From contig JAIPFO010000160.1 of assembly GCA_021736565.1 (NCBI GenBank), forward strand, positions 1 through 8,152: 8,152 bases of DNA, written 5' to 3'. Source of the stretch: Phycisphaerae bacterium (GTDB lineage Bacteria > Planctomycetota > Phycisphaerae > Sedimentisphaerales > SM23-30). Both the position numbers and the translations under genes were made by a program. The notes below the pieces were generated by a model. The model saw only the letters and a program-made list of their open reading frames with translations, searched no databases and was not told the DNA's origin. Numbering within the stretch: position 1 is the stretch's first letter; every line of letters begins with the position of its first letter. Below, piece after piece: positions 1 to 6,803 of this stretch.

Positions 1-67
1 CGGCTCCACCGGCATTCATAGTCCTATGGACAAATAACACTTTTATTGGACGCAGATGTTTACTCAT
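1..67 (-). CDS. Glycosyltransferase, group 1 / family 4 type (N-terminal fragment, runs off window)
   Basis: Only the first 22 codons are inside the window. They read MSKHLRPIKVLFVHRTMNAG followed by GA, from an ATG at 67-65. The pattern of a short basic start, a beta strand of the KVLFVH kind, and then a MNAGGA loop is the usual start of GT-B fold glycosyltransferases (N-terminal domain of family 4, 'GGAE' loop near the donor/acceptor cleft). The Glu expected next lies outside the window. The nearest Shine-Dalgarno-like AGGA is about 16 bases upstream, so the ribosome site is weak. A 136-base AT-rich gap with no visible gene separates it from the upstream glycosyltransferase. By position it would be the sixth gene of the leftward polysaccharide cluster, adding a sugar on the cytoplasmic side. 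The family call rests on 22 residues only. Confidence 0.7.
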   Translation of the reverse strand, partial: MSKHLRPIKVLFVHRTMNAGGA

Positions 68-203
68 TGTATGTAAAATTTTATCCTAATTTAATAAAAC
101 AATCTAATAAAATAGTACGAAAGTTCTCTGTAAAAAAACTGAATAATATAATTATCAAGTTCATTGGTCGTAATGTTTATGCTGACGAATAGCTTTTTAG
201 GCG

Positions 204-1283
204 TTACTTCCCCACTTTCAGCAAATGGCGCAAGCGTTCAGCAAATCTGAAATCAAGAACGAATTGCCATGAAAACAACTTAAAGGTTTTTTTTTGACAA
301 AGCATATTTACCAGTGGAAAGGCGATAAGAAAGACCATGATCGCTTTTGTTGACATGGGCAATATCCCGCAGTATCGACTAAGAATATGTCGAATATAGT
401 CATATCGCTTATAATAGAACATGTCATAGATTATTCGATGGAGATCCCAAACAACAAACCGACAAAAGGAGTCATATTGACCATATTGCCGTGTATGAGC
501 AAGATGAATATCAAACACCTGGAGCACATAGAGATTTTTAGCCATAGTTGTCTGAGAATTAGTCAAACCATCAGAACGATATTTGGTATAGATCATTAAT
601 GGTTCGGCATTATAACCAAATTTTGGCCAGTGACAGGCAATCCGAAGGCACAATTCAAAATCTTCACTAAAATAAAGACCTTCGACATATCCCCCCACCA
701 CTTGAAAAACATCCCGATGGACCATCAGAACAGAGGGTGTCCATATGAGCATATTGAGAATCATATCGATATAATTCTCAACAAACTCTCGGTCAGACAG
801 AAACGTCTTGGCTTCTTCCAGCTCCAATGCCAGATACTCACTCTGACTCTCTTCATGATGAAAAATAAAATTAGCTCCAACCCACATCAATTCGGGATTA
901 CGCTTCAAAAGATCGACTTGACATTGCAATTTATGGGCCAACCAGGCATCATCTGAATCCAGAAACGCCAACCATCGACCCGCGGCCGCTTTGATACCAC
1001 GGTTACGAGCGGCACCAGGGCCAGCATTATTCTGGTAGATATAACGCACGGATGCCCCGTAACTCTGAATAACTTCGGCCGTATTATCAGTAGAGCCATC
1101 ATCCACCACGATCACTTCGTCTGGCCGATACGTCTGGGCCAAAACACTATCGATGGCCCGCCCAATATATCCAGCCGCATTGTAGGTCGGTATAATCACT
1201 GATATGCTGAATTGTCTATCATCGATCGTTTCTGACATCACATTGAATACCCATAATGATAACGGAACACCGCTTTTTTTCAT
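204..1283 (-). CDS. Family 2 glycosyltransferase (GT-A fold)
   Basis: Predicted to transfer a sugar from a nucleotide-sugar donor to a growing polysaccharide at the inner face of the membrane. The GT2 signatures are in order: SVIIPTYNAAGYIG at residues 28-41, VVDDGSTDNT at 59-68, QNNAGPGAARNRGI at 84-97, the metal-binding DSDD at 109-112, and an acidic ED pair at 207-208 in FSEDFELCLRI, the usual site of the catalytic base. The 359-residue length is normal for the family. Residues 250-359 are a basic, aromatic-rich C-terminal part I cannot assign; the stretch near 311-330 (STKAIMVFLIAFPLVNML) could be a membrane or membrane-surface helix. The start is uncertain. The longest frame begins at 1283, but the ATG at 1238 (Met16, MSETIDD) places the first beta strand at the usual distance from the N-terminus. 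Neither has a clear Shine-Dalgarno. It lies 35 bases after the phosphodiesterase gene (80 if the later start is used). The donor and acceptor sugars cannot be told. Confidence 0.92.
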   Translation of the reverse strand: MKKSGVPLSLWVFNVMSETIDDRQFSISVIIPTYNAAGYIGRAIDSVLAQTYRPDEVIVVDDGSTDNTAEVIQSYGASVRYIYQNNAGPGAARNRGIKAAAGRWLAFLDSDDAWLAHKLQCQVDLLKRNPELMWVGANFIFHHEESQSEYLALELEEAKTFLSDREFVENYIDMILNMLIWTPSVLMVHRDVFQVVGGYVEGLYFSEDFELCLRIACHWPKFGYNAEPLMIYTKYRSDGLTNSQTTMAKNLYVLQVFDIHLAHTRQYGQYDSFCRFVVWDLHRIIYDMFYYKRYDYIRHILSRYCGILPMSTKAIMVFLIAFPLVNMLCQKKTFKLFSWQFVLDFRFAERLRHLLKVGK

Positions 1284-1318
1284 ACAAAATCATTGCATTT
1301 TTTCACATAATTGACCCA

Positions 1319-2932
1319 TTACATATACCCCAGATCCTTCAACCGATCTTCAAGTTCCTTTTTATCCTCACTCCAATAGGTGTCAATTTGATCATTATTT
1401 TCATGTATCATATCCAACTTAATACATGCTTCTTGTGGATTTTCATCTAAAAACTCTCGCATAAATATATCTGTAATAATCTGTCCGTCACACACATCAG
1501 GAGCAGAGAGCCCCAGGTAATACATGACCGTCGGCATTATATCAACAATCGATGCGGTAATATTCTGCCGAACAGGTACACCGTTTCCATGGGCAATTAA
1601 AACGCCGTCCTTATGGTGGGTGCCAACGTGCATATCTGTATCAATTGATATTGTATGGAACCATTCACCGCCGGGAGGTACCTGGTCCGATAAGGAATAA
1701 CCTGCCGATGGCACCAGCACTAAATCAGGCATTTTATCCAAACAACGACCATGGTAAATATCTTCTTTACAATATACTTTTTCAATGATCATTCTTCCCG
1801 TTTTTGGATCTTTGAATCTGGACAGTTTCTTGATTAAATCGTGTTTTGTTTTCTCCCTTAATTGGGGATCTTCCTCTTTAAGATAAACAAATCCTTCCCG
1901 GCAAGAACAACGGAATGCAACCCGGTTCACATAAGGTTTCAGTTTGACCTTTTTTTCGATGCGGTCAACGCTTTTCTTAGGCAGAAACGGCCGGATCAAT
2001 TTACCCAATCCAATTTTTTTGGCCAGCGCAACAGAATCAGAAGACTTGGCACCGGGGGCATTATTAAACCCTTCTTTATAAAGCCAGGGCCTGATGTGCC
2101 ATTCACGCATATGTGATTGAAAACCATGGTCTGACACAATCAACAGCAAATGATCTCGACCATTTTTTTCACCAAATGCCTTATGTGTCCGTTCGATCAT
2201 CTGGTCAAGTTTTTGATAAAAGTTTTCGAACAGATATTTACTTTTCTCTTCATCATATAAAGGATGCTCTTTGTCCAAATAACACATAAAAGCGTGCTGG
2301 ATAATATCAGAGGCGTGATAGTGAACCATAAACAAGTCCAGTAAGCCCTTGCCAATTAAAAACGCGGCCGCTTTGCCACGGCACTCAATGTTTTTAACCA
2401 TCACCTCGACAAATGTTTCAAACGGGAGCTCAGAGGGTTTAACATGAGCAACATCCAGGGTTAGAATATCATAATCCGGAATAGCCTCCATCAATTCCCG
2501 TTTCAACTCTGGCGGCCAGGTGAATTCCGCTTCAATAGATGGGGTCAGTACGCCAGTAACCATAAAACCATTATCAATCTTTCTCGGCGGATAGGTCATC
2601 GGAACATTTAAAACTCCAACCTGTTTGCCGGAACTACCCACATACTCCCAAAGCGTTATCGGCAGATCCTTTGAACTCACAAAATGCGGATTATTCTGCT
2701 TATCCCAACATTGAAAATTATAGACCCCATGCTGCCCCGGATTCACCCCCGTCTGAAAACTGCCCCATGCCGCAGGCGTGATGGCCGGAACAGTAGATTC
2801 CAACACCCCCGAAGCCCCCTCATCCACCAAACGCTTCAGGTAAGGCATATACCCCTCGGCCATCGCCGGTCGAAGAATTGTCCAGGTTCCCCCATCAATA
2901 CCGATTATCAGAACTTTATGATTCATATTCAT
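1319..2932 (-). CDS. Type I phosphodiesterase / nucleotide pyrophosphatase family protein (alkaline phosphatase superfamily)
   Basis: A two-metal hydrolase of the alkaline phosphatase superfamily, of the kind often annotated 'alkaline phosphatase family protein'. The metal and nucleophile positions are visible in order: D13 in IGIDGGTW, Thr52 in ITPAAWGSFQTG (probable nucleophile) followed by NPGQHGVYNF, D209 and H213 in ASDIIQHAF, D268-H269 in VSDHGF, and H439 in GTHHKDGVLI. All ligands seem present, so it is probably active. No signal peptide is seen: the N-terminus MNMNHKVLIIGID goes straight into the first beta strand, suggesting a cytoplasmic enzyme. The start at 2932 is favoured over Met3 because AAGGT at 2937-2941 lies 4 bases upstream. 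The 537-residue length is usual. It sits between the methyltransferase (78-base gap) and a glycosyltransferase, so it may act on a nucleotide-sugar, a polyprenyl-phosphate intermediate or a phosphodiester decoration of the glycan. That is inference; the substrate is unknown. Confidence 0.9.
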   Translation of the reverse strand: MNMNHKVLIIGIDGGTWTILRPAMAEGYMPYLKRLVDEGASGVLESTVPAITPAAWGSFQTGVNPGQHGVYNFQCWDKQNNPHFVSSKDLPITLWEYVGSSGKQVGVLNVPMTYPPRKIDNGFMVTGVLTPSIEAEFTWPPELKRELMEAIPDYDILTLDVAHVKPSELPFETFVEVMVKNIECRGKAAAFLIGKGLLDLFMVHYHASDIIQHAFMCYLDKEHPLYDEEKSKYLFENFYQKLDQMIERTHKAFGEKNGRDHLLLIVSDHGFQSHMREWHIRPWLYKEGFNNAPGAKSSDSVALAKKIGLGKLIRPFLPKKSVDRIEKKVKLKPYVNRVAFRCSCREGFVYLKEEDPQLREKTKHDLIKKLSRFKDPKTGRMIIEKVYCKEDIYHGRCLDKMPDLVLVPSAGYSLSDQVPPGGEWFHTISIDTDMHVGTHHKDGVLIAHGNGVPVRQNITASIVDIMPTVMYYLGLSAPDVCDGQIITDIFMREFLDENPQEACIKLDMIHENNDQIDTYWSEDKKELEDRLKDLGYM

Positions 2933-3010
2933 ATATACCTTGACTACCTGTTTTCAATGAGCACTCTTATAAACAACATGTCCACAGAATCCATGTTCCT
3001 ATTCTTCACA

Positions 3011-3925
3011 TTAATCTACTTTTTTAATCCAGAAACTACTGGGGTAATGATATTCTTTAAATCCTTCCGGCTGTGGGAAAATTATCTCCATTTTTTCAGG
3101 ATACCGTAAATTCATATAATAATTTGAAAACACAACGTCGTAACTTCTATTAAAACACAAAAAGGCTTGCAGCAAATATTGCTCATTCCAAAATAGCCTT
3201 TTATCGATAAGCCATTCGCGAGGATGATGCTTTGGAAAAAATATGTCATGAAAATGCACATAGACTCCTTTTTTTAACCGCGGAAGCACTTCCAGAAAAA
3301 TATAATTAACATCCGAACCGATTTGCGATACATGACTGGAATCAATAAAAAGAATGTCGTTAGCATCTAATTCTAAAAACACATCAAGCGGAACGTTCTG
3401 AACTTTCTTTATGATCAATTCAGACAAACCTGGAAATCCCTTCTTTAGCACACCATTGGGATATGGCTCAATGGCCAACAGCTTAGATGGATTGCCCTCT
3501 TTACGATTCAATTCACATGCACTTGCTGTTACATAAGTCGAATGGCCGGAGCCCACTTCAATGATCTTTCGAGATTTTAAATGACGTACCATACAGTGCA
3601 AAAGTGCCGCAGGTTGATAACCAAATTGAGGGCAATTTAGAAAATATCGATATGGAGTCTCTGGCTGATTAATTGGAAATTGATACTCTTGACGATAACT
3701 TAAACAAACTTCATCAAGAAACTTCAACTGCTCTTCGACCCGAAGATTCAGCCCAGCCATTTCTGATTCCGCTTCCAGCAACTGACTCTCTCTTCTTAAC
3801 TCTCCAGTATCAGGAATTGGTGTGTAAAAATAGTTCCGGACCACACTAACGCCATGTGACTGGCAAAACTCAAAAAAACGTTGTGATAATATAAAATTAA
3901 ATAATTTCCGCTTAAAATATCCCAA
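3011..3925 (-). CDS. Class I SAM-dependent methyltransferase
   Basis: Predicted cytoplasmic Rossmann-fold methyltransferase of 304 residues. Motif I is IIEVGSGHST at 121-130 (SAM-binding glycine loop). The acidic residue ending strand 2 is E153 in LLAIEPYP. DILFIDSSHV at 190-199 and VHFHDIFFP at 223-231 match the later strands of the Methyltransf_24-like group, in which D/H residues bind metal or substrate. Residues 1-90 form an N-terminal extension with a heptad-like Glu/Leu-rich part around 45-72. No ATG lies near the N-terminus. The start is TTG at 3925-3923, supported by AAAGGTG at 3933-3939 with 7 bases of spacing. The gene lies 29 bases after wzt. In ABC-exported O antigens a methyl group can cap the non-reducing end and serve as the export signal; adjacency to a Wzt with a binding domain suggests this here, but sugar O-methylation within the repeat unit or another target is equally compatible. 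Confidence 0.87.
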   Translation of the reverse strand: MGYFKRKLFNFILSQRFFEFCQSHGVSVVRNYFYTPIPDTGELRRESQLLEAESEMAGLNLRVEEQLKFLDEVCLSYRQEYQFPINQPETPYRYFLNCPQFGYQPAALLHCMVRHLKSRKIIEVGSGHSTYVTASACELNRKEGNPSKLLAIEPYPNGVLKKGFPGLSELIIKKVQNVPLDVFLELDANDILFIDSSHVSQIGSDVNYIFLEVLPRLKKGVYVHFHDIFFPKHHPREWLIDKRLFWNEQYLLQAFLCFNRSYDVVFSNYYMNLRYPEKMEIIFPQPEGFKEYHYPSSFWIKKVD

Positions 3926-3932
3926 AATTGAA

Positions 3933-3939
3933 CACCTTT
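3933..3939 (-). promoter_or_regulatory. Ribosome binding site deciding a TTG start (methyltransferase)
   Basis: On the minus strand AAAGGTG lies 7 bases before the TTG at 3925-3923. The first in-frame Met codon is at residue 56, far too late to keep the N-terminal extension, so this site is the main argument for the TTG start. Confidence 0.65.
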
Positions 3940-3954
3940 ATATTGTATTTATAT

Positions 3955-5157
3955 TTATTGATCCCAGCCCCATGAATGCGGTAAGTATGTCGTACCATTA
4001 ATCTGGCGCCCTCCATTGACCTTAATCTGAATTGCGTTTTCTACTCGATCATAAAATGAAAAACCATCCGAATGAAAAATCACTAGATCAACACTATACA
4101 TATCTGGCAAAAGGTTGAAATGATCTATCATTATATCCACATAACCATCATTCGAAATGGACGGTATCTGCTGAGCATCATAATCATTTCGAATCCCTGA
4201 CACCTGTTTTCCATTTGCCTCCATAATAATAATATTAAATATGGGATTGTCAATTTGCTCAGAAGTTCGATAGTGAATTCGCAATTTAATAAAATCGCCA
4301 ACTCCAATCCCTTCCTGTTTTTCATCACGGTTATTAAGTTTTTCTACGTTGGTAATCCGAATCTCACCTGTACCAGCAGTAAGCTGTGCTCCCCTAGTTT
4401 GAGCGTTCTCCCGATACACATCAATCGCCGTGGGTGTTACCCCTTCATACTGCACTTTTCCCTTCATCATCACGATTGCCCTCGGGCAGACATAACTGAC
4501 CGTATGCATATCATGCGAGACAAAAATAATCGCCGTACCATTTTCGATCAGTTCCTGGATCCGCTGGCGGCACTTGGCCCGAAACGCGATATCCCCCACC
4601 GCCAGGACCTCATCGACCAGTAAAATATCCGGGTTCAAGTGGGCCGCCACGCTAAAGCCGAGTCGGACATGCATCCCGGAGCTATAATTCTTTACCGGCG
4701 TATCCAGAAACTCCTCCAACTCTGAAAACGCCACAATACTATCAAATTGGCGATCGATCTCCTTCTTACTCAGCCCCAGAATCGACCCATTAATATAAAT
4801 ATTCTCACGCCCGGTGAGCATCGGATGAAATCCCGCCCCCACTTCGATCAAGGCCGCCACACGGCCCTTCATTCGGATCTCACCCCGATCCGGGATGATA
4901 ATCCCATTGAGCAGCTTCAACAGCGTACTCTTACCCGCCCCATTGGGTCCGATAAGCCCCAGGCACTCTCCTCGCTTCAAGGAAAATGATACATCCTCAA
5001 CAGACCAGAATTCCTTCGTCCTCAGTTGGTCCGAATGGCTCCGAAATCCCAACAGATTCCGACACACATCCCCGGCACCATACAGCATCGAACGCTTCAG
5101 GCTCCGGCAGAACTTCTTGCTAAGTTGATTGACTTGAACTACGACATCGCTTTGCAA
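3955..5157 (-). CDS. wzt: Polysaccharide ABC transporter ATP-binding protein with C-terminal glycan-binding domain (Wzt type)
   Basis: Energises export of a lipid-linked polysaccharide across the inner membrane together with the Wzm permease. The nucleotide-binding domain (about residues 5-255) shows Walker A GPNGAGKST at 70-78, the Wzt-type signature YSSGMHVRLGF at 158-168, Walker B with the catalytic Glu in ILLVDEVLAVGD at 178-189, and the H-loop SHD at 214-216. Residues about 263-400 (from GEIRITNVE to the end, including FNLLPDMYSVDLVIFHSDG) match the beta-sandwich Wzt C-terminal domain, which in characterised O-antigen systems binds the modified end of the chain before export. The 400-residue length fits a Wzt that has this domain. 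The start is TTG at 5157-5155: an in-frame TAA (the wzm stop) lies 6 bases upstream, and the next in-frame ATG (residue 24) would remove the first beta strand VVVQVNQLSKKF. GAGAGG inside the end of wzm can serve as ribosome site, implying translational coupling. The gap to wzm is 3 bases. Confidence 0.95.
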   Translation of the reverse strand: MQSDVVVQVNQLSKKFCRSLKRSMLYGAGDVCRNLLGFRSHSDQLRTKEFWSVEDVSFSLKRGECLGLIGPNGAGKSTLLKLLNGIIIPDRGEIRMKGRVAALIEVGAGFHPMLTGRENIYINGSILGLSKKEIDRQFDSIVAFSELEEFLDTPVKNYSSGMHVRLGFSVAAHLNPDILLVDEVLAVGDIAFRAKCRQRIQELIENGTAIIFVSHDMHTVSYVCPRAIVMMKGKVQYEGVTPTAIDVYRENAQTRGAQLTAGTGEIRITNVEKLNNRDEKQEGIGVGDFIKLRIHYRTSEQIDNPIFNIIIMEANGKQVSGIRNDYDAQQIPSISNDGYVDIMIDHFNLLPDMYSVDLVIFHSDGFSFYDRVENAIQIKVNGGRQINGTTYLPHSWGWDQ

Positions 5158-5160
5158 ATC

Positions 5161-6024
5161 TTAAACCCTCTCAGCCACGCGGGGCATCGCCACGTAGAAA
5201 ACGCGCCAGGCTAAAACAAATAAAATAATTCCAAAGATACTCATACCCAACAACGTCCATGGCTGACTCAAAGTCCCTGAAATCGTCAGATCGCGAGCGG
5301 CCGTGATAAAGGGGCTGACCGGATTCAAATAATTGATCAATACCATCGGATACCTGGTCGGCGGCGGATAAATTACCGGCGTCAAAAACATCCCAAATGT
5401 CATTAGTAACGATAGTGAGCTGCCTACATCTCGAACAATACTATTGGCCAGAGATAAAATAAAGCCCATGCCAATCGTCATCAGGCACAGCGGAACCAAA
5501 ACGACCGGAACAAAAACAACGGTCCAGGAAGGGACTATTCGATACCACGCAAACACCAGGACGATCAGGACAAAATGAATCAGAAAATTGAATAATGAAT
5601 CCCCAAAAGCAGCAAAAACAAGTGTCTCACGGGAGAAATTCACTTTGGTGATCAAATTCCGCGAAGCAATCAGACACCCTGCTGCTTTGGTAAGCCCAAC
5701 CGAGAATAACTTCCAAATAGCCAGGCCAGACAAAACATAGGCCGGGTAGGCAATCTCCGTATCACCAATCCCCGTCAATATCCCTTTTTTTAGCCAGGTA
5801 AACGTGGCAACAGTAATAATGGCCGGCACCACCGCCCACAAATACCCAAAAGCCGACTGCCTGTAGCGGGCCGATAAGTCACGAACGAACAACCGCCACA
5901 TCAACTCCCGGCTACCAAGAAACTCACGCATCATCCGCCGAAAATCCTTCCATCCCATCCCCCGGTGAGAATCAGGCGAATAGATAGTCTCCTGGGCATA
6001 CCTTTTCGTTTTTGATTGTGACAT
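5161..6024 (-). CDS. wzm: Polysaccharide ABC-2 type permease (Wzm type)
   Basis: Membrane half of the polysaccharide exporter; a dimer would pair with two copies of the downstream ATPase. The 287-residue length is typical. After a hydrophilic N-terminus comes the amphipathic/coupling stretch ELMWRLFVRDLSARYRQSAF (40-59), whose RYRQ...GYLWAVVPAI motif is characteristic of Wzm/RfbA-type ABC-2 permeases. Six hydrophobic segments follow at about 61-79, 92-112, 134-160, 167-193, 203-219 and 257-277. The NPVSPFITAARD loop (234-245) and the C-terminus ending MPRVAERV are also usual for the family. The start ATG at 6024 is fixed within eight codons by an in-frame TGA just upstream. AAGG lies only 3 bases before the ATG and AGGAG 15 bases before, so neither is ideal. 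It is the first gene of the leftward cluster; its promoter should lie in the 779-base intergenic region, but I could not pick a convincing one. Confidence 0.95.
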   Translation of the reverse strand: MSQSKTKRYAQETIYSPDSHRGMGWKDFRRMMREFLGSRELMWRLFVRDLSARYRQSAFGYLWAVVPAIITVATFTWLKKGILTGIGDTEIAYPAYVLSGLAIWKLFSVGLTKAAGCLIASRNLITKVNFSRETLVFAAFGDSLFNFLIHFVLIVLVFAWYRIVPSWTVVFVPVVLVPLCLMTIGMGFILSLANSIVRDVGSSLSLLMTFGMFLTPVIYPPPTRYPMVLINYLNPVSPFITAARDLTISGTLSQPWTLLGMSIFGIILFVLAWRVFYVAMPRVAERV

Positions 6025-6044
6025 CAGCCTTACTACGACTCCTG

Positions 6045-6079
6045 ATCAAAAGGCCATTCTCTGTATCAAAAAAGCCATT
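6045..6079. repeat. Imperfect direct repeat upstream of wzm
   Basis: ATCAAAAGGCCATT (6045-6058) is followed by ATCAAAAAAGCCATT (6065-6079). The two copies start 20 bases apart, about two helical turns, and lie 21-55 bases before the wzm ATG. They could be a tandem protein-binding site or part of the wzm leader; no regulator can be named. Confidence 0.5.
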
Positions 6080-6100
6080 ACTATTGTTTTAAAATGTTAC

Positions 6101-6126
6101 TATACTAGTATATCGTAATAATTACG
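6101..6126. promoter_or_regulatory. Two adjacent palindromes upstream of wzm (possible operator/promoter)
   Basis: TATACTAGTATA (6101-6112) is a perfect 12-base palindrome. One base later CGTAAT-A-ATTACG (6114-6126) is a perfect 13-base inverted repeat. On the minus strand the first also offers TATACT as a -10-like hexamer about 80 bases before the wzm ATG, but only a poor -35 (CTTTCA, 3 of 6) lies 17 bases upstream. The symmetry suggests a dimeric regulator site; function is inferred from position only. Confidence 0.35.
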
Positions 6127-6439
6127 CCTTGAAAGCACTTTTTTCTGACGCCCCAGCCAGAAAAACCACCGGTTATTCATTTTTGCCGCAGAAGCCCTTT
6201 TTACATTCGCTATGTATCAATCTTTTCGATCACTACGTCAGAGGCCGATATTCCCTAGAAAAAATGTCAAAGTACCAATAGTATCATGGCATCAAAATCA
6301 TTGGACACGCCCTGGGCCATCCAAAGACACAAAAAATAATTTCTCCTCATCGATAACCCCTTATCATTAAATAACTTACATTAGAAAGAAAACGGCCGGT
6401 CTTCCACTCAAAAAAAAACCAAGAAAACACGAATTTCCC

Positions 6440-6467
6440 TTGACATTGCTTATTCACGTGATAGAAT
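6440..6467 (+). promoter_or_regulatory. Sigma-70-type promoter for the pilin-like gene
   Basis: TTGACA at 6440-6445 is a perfect -35. TAGAAT at 6462-6467 matches the -10 consensus in 5 of 6 positions; the spacer is 16 bases. Transcription would begin near 6474, leaving about 330 bases of leader before the ATG at 6804. The spacer contains the 8-base palindrome TCACGTGA at 6454-6461, directly against the -10, where a bound repressor would block polymerase. Confidence 0.7.
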
Positions 6468-6473
6468 TTAAGT

Positions 6474-6803
6474 GTAGCAGGTAGTATGCTTTTCATACTA
6501 TACATGATTTTAACATTATTTGTTCGCTATTATTATTTTATATTTCCAAGCTATTATAAATCATACCTTCTTGATCCTACCTGCCTGAAATTCGCTACCG
6601 GCCTTACCTTAAGGCCCTGCGTAGTCCCTCATCACCATTACACACGAATTGCACGCTGACTTTCTACGAAGAATTTGACCTTTGTAGATTTAGCCTGGGA
6701 TGTTTTCGGGTGCCTTGTTGGTAGCCGCACTGCAATTATGTATATTTTTATTGATCTATTTCCCAGGTGTATTTTTTGGAATTCTTTTTTTAGGAGAACT
6801 GTT
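6474..6803 (+). promoter_or_regulatory. Long, potentially structured 5' leader of the pilin-like gene
   Basis: Potential helices read by eye: TAGTATG (6482-6488) with CATACTA (6494-6500), loop of 5; GCAGGTAG (6477-6484) with CTACCTGC (6577-6584), 8 perfect pairs enclosing about 90 bases; GGCCTT (6600-6605) with AAGGCC (6611-6616), flanked by CTAC/GTAG (6595-6598 and 6621-6624); TCTACGAAG (6663-6671) with CTTTGTAGA (6680-6688), 9 pairs including one G-U; and CCTGGGA (6694-6700) with TCCCAGG (6761-6767) ending about 25 bases before the ribosome site. GTAGC at 6474-6478 can also pair with GCTAC at 6594-6598, so alternative folds exist. I do not recognise a known riboswitch class. No T-run follows the hairpins, so attenuation by an intrinsic terminator is not indicated. 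It may simply be a stabilising leader. Confidence 0.4.
6792..6796 (+). promoter_or_regulatory. Strong ribosome binding site of the pilin-like gene
   Basis: AGGAG lies 7 bases before the ATG at 6804. It settles the start against the open upstream extension of the same frame, which runs back to a TTG at 6675 but has no prepilin-like character. Confidence 0.85.

Larger units (their letters stand above)
6025..6803. other. Divergent intergenic region between wzm (leftward) and the pilin-like gene (rightward)
   Basis: This 779-base stretch contains no reading frame that looks like a protein on either strand. It is AT-rich and holds the elements listed separately: a direct repeat and two palindromes near wzm, a plus-strand promoter at 6440-6467, and a potentially structured leader up to the pilin ATG. 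The part 6130-6435 holds little else. It has one 8-base-pair inverted repeat, TTTTTCTG at 6140-6147 with CAGAAAAA at 6158-6165 (10-base loop), and a minus-strand TTGACA at 6265-6270 with no acceptable -10 partner. I see no tRNA, CRISPR or insertion-sequence end. Confidence 0.7.

Noticed and set aside
287..295. Run of nine T (A9 in the coding strand) within the family 2 glycosyltransferase, a possible slippage or phase-variation site.
   Set aside because: The frame is intact on both sides, the run is near the 3' end, and Lys-Lys codons in an AT-rich gene explain it. No second sign of phase variation is present.
2684..3109. 141-codon plus-strand frame spanning the phosphodiesterase start and the gap to the methyltransferase.
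   Set aside because: It overlaps two well-supported genes in antisense and has no recognisable domain or ribosome site.
6600..6616. GGCCTT/AAGGCC hairpin considered as an intrinsic terminator or attenuator.
   Set aside because: No T-run follows; the next bases are CTGCGTAGTCCC. It is kept only as a possible leader helix.
6675..6803. In-frame upstream extension of the pilin-like reading frame by 43 codons from a TTG.
   Set aside because: The ATG at 6804 has AGGAG at 7 bases and begins exactly with a short prepilin leader; the extension would bury the leader and has no ribosome site.
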